The notes under the pieces: model-generated
The model's input: the letters and a program-made list of their open reading frames with translations, nothing else
The model's database searches: none
Told to the model about the DNA's origin: nothing
Program-made: the position numbers and the translations under genes
Shown here: positions 61,863 to 64,000 of the stretch, piece after piece
Layout: each line of letters begins with the position of its first letter
Position numbering within the stretch: position 1 is the stretch's first letter
Assembly (NCBI RefSeq): GCF_003031405.1
Contig: NZ_CP020469.1
Span: 1,674,001-1,738,000 of the forward strand
DNA length: 64,000 nucleotides
Origin: Halomonas sp. 'Soap Lake #6'
Lineage (GTDB): Bacteria; Pseudomonadota; Gammaproteobacteria; Pseudomonadales; Halomonadaceae
Reading direction: 5' to 3'

Positions 61863-63740
61863 ATGCCACGCGGTGTGTTGTTTACTAAAACGCTTTTGAT
61901 CATAAGCGGCTTCCTGCTGAGCATGTCGCTATTTGCTTCAGATGGACTCGTTGAAAACACCCCACCCGGTCCCGTTGAAACCGCTCATGGGTTGTCCTTG
62001 TACGACAGCCCAGAACTATCCGAAGACTTTGCTTATTTTCCCCACGTCAATCCGGCTGCCCCAAAAGGCGGCACTATCACTCACACCGCTGTGGGCGGCA
62101 GCTTTGACTCAACGAACCCCTTTATTATTCGAGGAACGCCAGCCACCGGTATTTCGAACATCTATGACACATTGATGACGAGCAACCCAGGAGAACCCTT
62201 TAGCCTATATGGATTACTAGCAAAAGGTGTTCGTCTAGCCCCTGATCGTCACTGGATTGAGTTTGATCTTCGCCCTGAAGCCCGCTTTCAGGATGGTGAG
62301 CCAGTTACTGCCTACGACGTCGTCTTCACCTTTAACCTACTGCGTGAAAAAGCCAATCCCTTTTATGCTAGCTACTATGCGGGTGTTGAACGGGTCATTG
62401 CGCAAAGCGAACATCAGGTGCGTTTTGAATTCAACGATACCGAGTCTCGTGAGCTACCACTTATCGTGGCCCAGCTACCTATTTTGCCCCGCCACTACTG
62501 GGAGCCACGGGACTTTACGTCGCCCACTCTAGCGGCACATCCTGGATCCGGCCCCTACCGCATTAGCGATGTAGATCCTGGGCGGCGTATCGTGTTTAAA
62601 CGGGATGAAAGCTACTGGGGAAAGGATTTACCCGTAAATATAGGCCGCTATAACATTGATAGAATTATTTATGAGTACTACCGCGATCGCGATATTGCCT
62701 GGGAAGCCTTCAAAGCTGGGCTAACCGACTTTCGTATTGATGCCCGTGCAGCCACCTGGGCAATTGGCTATGATTTTCCGGCTTATCGGGACGGCTTGAT
62801 TAAGCGCATTACCGTGCCAGACGTAAACCCTTCGATGATGCAGGCGTTTGTCTTCAACCTGCGCAAAGAGCAGTTTCAAGATCCCCGAGTTCGTGAGGCG
62901 CTTAGCCTAACGTTCGATTTCCCATGGCTAAACACGAATATTTTCTACGGCACTTACCAGCGCACTGAAAGCTTCTTCCAAAACTCTGAAATGGAAGCCA
63001 CCGGCCTACCGTCGGGAGATGAGCTAGCGCTTTTAGAGCCATTCAGAGACGAGCTGCTCGCCTCACACCGCTCTGAACGATTGTTTACAGACCCGCTCCC
63101 CATCGAGCACCCCACCGATCTGCGTGAAAGACTGAAGCTCGGCCTGGACTTGCTACGTGAGGCTGGATATGAAGTTGATAACGGCGTTCTGGTCAATAGC
63201 GAGACAGGCCGCCCCCTCAGCGTGGAAGTACTGCTATATGATTCAGGCTTAGAACGCGTCGTGCAGCCTATGCTACGCAATATGGCGCGGCTTGGTGTGC
63301 AGACGTCACTGCGTATCGTTGACATCAACCAGTTTCTTAATCGGCTACGCAGCTATGACTACGATATAGTCATCAGCCATTTCCCTCAATCTAATAACCC
63401 AGGTAATGAACAACGTGACTACTGGACTAGCGCCGCTGCTGAATCTCCACAAAGCCGCAACCGAATGGCTCTTGCCCACCCTGCCGTTGACGCACTGGTT
63501 GAGCAGTTAATCCGCGCTGAAGATCGTGAAACATTAGACACTGTCACCCATGCCCTTGATAGAGTGCTGCGCTGGGGTTTTTATGTCATCCCCCACTATC
63601 ACTCGGGTGAATCCCGTATCGCCGTTTGGGATAAGTTCGGCTATCCAGAGCCATTCCCAGAATACGCCATGGACTTAGATGCCTGGTGGGTAGATACCGA
63701 ACGCGAAGCAGCCTTGCAGCGACGTAATCGTCGGCGCTGA
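61863..63740 (+). CDS. yejA: ABC transporter substrate-binding protein for peptides, YejA type
   Basis: Encodes 625 residues from ATG 61863 (MPRGVLFTKTLLI), with GGGAAG upstream; earlier in-frame codons exist. A signal peptide (about 1-24, ending near LFASD) leads to an SBP_bac_5 (oligopeptide-binding) protein: LYDSPELSEDFAYFPHVNP, KGGTITHTAVGGSFDSTNP, and HWIEFDLRPEARFQDGEPVT. YejABEF imports peptides, including microcin C, in E. coli. The permease yejB follows after 35 bp. Length and motifs fit YejA. Confidence 0.93.
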   Translation: MPRGVLFTKTLLIISGFLLSMSLFASDGLVENTPPGPVETAHGLSLYDSPELSEDFAYFPHVNPAAPKGGTITHTAVGGSFDSTNPFIIRGTPATGISNIYDTLMTSNPGEPFSLYGLLAKGVRLAPDRHWIEFDLRPEARFQDGEPVTAYDVVFTFNLLREKANPFYASYYAGVERVIAQSEHQVRFEFNDTESRELPLIVAQLPILPRHYWEPRDFTSPTLAAHPGSGPYRISDVDPGRRIVFKRDESYWGKDLPVNIGRYNIDRIIYEYYRDRDIAWEAFKAGLTDFRIDARAATWAIGYDFPAYRDGLIKRITVPDVNPSMMQAFVFNLRKEQFQDPRVREALSLTFDFPWLNTNIFYGTYQRTESFFQNSEMEATGLPSGDELALLEPFRDELLASHRSERLFTDPLPIEHPTDLRERLKLGLDLLREAGYEVDNGVLVNSETGRPLSVEVLLYDSGLERVVQPMLRNMARLGVQTSLRIVDINQFLNRLRSYDYDIVISHFPQSNNPGNEQRDYWTSAAAESPQSRNRMALAHPAVDALVEQLIRAEDRETLDTVTHALDRVLRWGFYVIPHYHSGESRIAVWDKFGYPEPFPEYAMDLDAWWVDTEREAALQRRNRRR

Positions 63741-63775
63741 ACCTAGCTAAATCACAACGACTCACGGAGTGCACT

Positions 63776-64000
63776 GTGGCACGCTATACCCTTCGCCGAC
63801 TGCTACTGATGATACCCACGCTATTCGGTATCATGCTGCTTAATTTTATTATTGTACAAGCGGCCCCTGGCGGGCCTATTGATCAAATGCTGGCGCGCTT
63901 TGAGGGCGCAGATGCAATGGCAAGCACGCGCCTGGATATGGGCGGTGCGGATATCCAGGTAAGCGATGACTCGCGTGGCGCACGAGGTATTGACCCGCGC
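63776..64000 (+). CDS. yejB: Peptide ABC transporter permease YejB (N-terminal part, cut by window end)
   Basis: Open frame from GTG 63776 to the window end (75 codons), with GGAG at 63766-63769. It reads (M)ARYTLRRLLLMIPTLFGIM, a transmembrane helix, then VQAAPGGPIDQMLARFEG. This N-terminus is typical of YejB permeases. It follows yejA by 35 bp in the expected order. The rest of the yej operon lies beyond this window. Confidence 0.9.
   Translation, partial: MARYTLRRLLLMIPTLFGIMLLNFIIVQAAPGGPIDQMLARFEGADAMASTRLDMGGADIQVSDDSRGARGIDPR

Overview
This window reads as the chromosome of a gammaproteobacterium, most likely a member of the Halomonadaceae (Halomonas-like). That placement is inferred from gene order (tusDCBE beside yccA; mltD-gloB-methyltransferase-rnhA-dnaQ), protein flavour and moderate GC, and no rRNA was available to confirm it. 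Three regions are visible: left backbone (1-11173), an integrated genomic island of about 36 kb (11174-47238), and right backbone (47239-64000).

Left backbone: end of a WrbA-type flavoprotein gene, a DUF2069 membrane protein, a cytochrome b561, pdxH, a large acyl-CoA ligase/GNAT acetyltransferase divergent from a histone-deacetylase-family enzyme (possibly a lysine acetylation and deacetylation pair), an XRE-cupin regulator, the tusDCBE sulfur-relay operon, yccA, a 56-residue membrane protein and an aldo/keto reductase.

Island: a P4-type tyrosine integrase lies next to a 14-bp copy of the tRNA-Ser(UGA) 3' end (attL), and the intact tRNA-Ser gene closes the far side (attR). Both ends also carry tandem AGTATGGGCTG-like repeats. 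Inside, in order: a small secreted protein; an AAA ATPase plus DUF4276 (TOPRIM-like) pair; a type I restriction-modification locus in which a small ORF, a GIY-YIG/DUF4357 protein and a PD-(D/E)XK nuclease-like protein sit between hsdS and hsdR; an orphan 253-residue gene and an AlpA regulator; two IS3-family elements (one with a frameshifted transposase); a DUF3987 replication protein and a YagK/YfjJ (inovirus Gp2-like) protein with a hairpin-rich spacer; umuDC; an IS1595-family element; a recombination/anti-restriction-like cassette (DUF932, ERF annealing protein, YqaJ exonuclease, RadC/JAMM); an IS1182-type remnant; and a complete type I Zorya system (zorABCD). The island is therefore a defence island with at least three distinct anti-phage modules plus its own DNA-recombination and replication genes.

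Right backbone: nhaP2-type antiporter, an NMT1-like substrate-binding protein, a decayed exonuclease/GIY-YIG gene, an alpha/beta hydrolase, yhhQ, prpE-like acyl-CoA synthetase, an ArsR-type regulator, sohB, an SCP2-domain protein, nudC-dnaQ-rnhA-methyltransferase (overlapping operon), divergent gloB-mltD, and the start of a yejAB peptide transporter operon cut by the window end.

The most striking detail is that removing the IS1595 element and one copy of its 8-bp target duplication restores a perfect LexA operator (TACTGT-N8-ACAGTA) directly upstream of umuD: the element has landed in the centre of the SOS box of the island's umuDC operon. The least described part is the nuclease pair embedded in the hsd locus.
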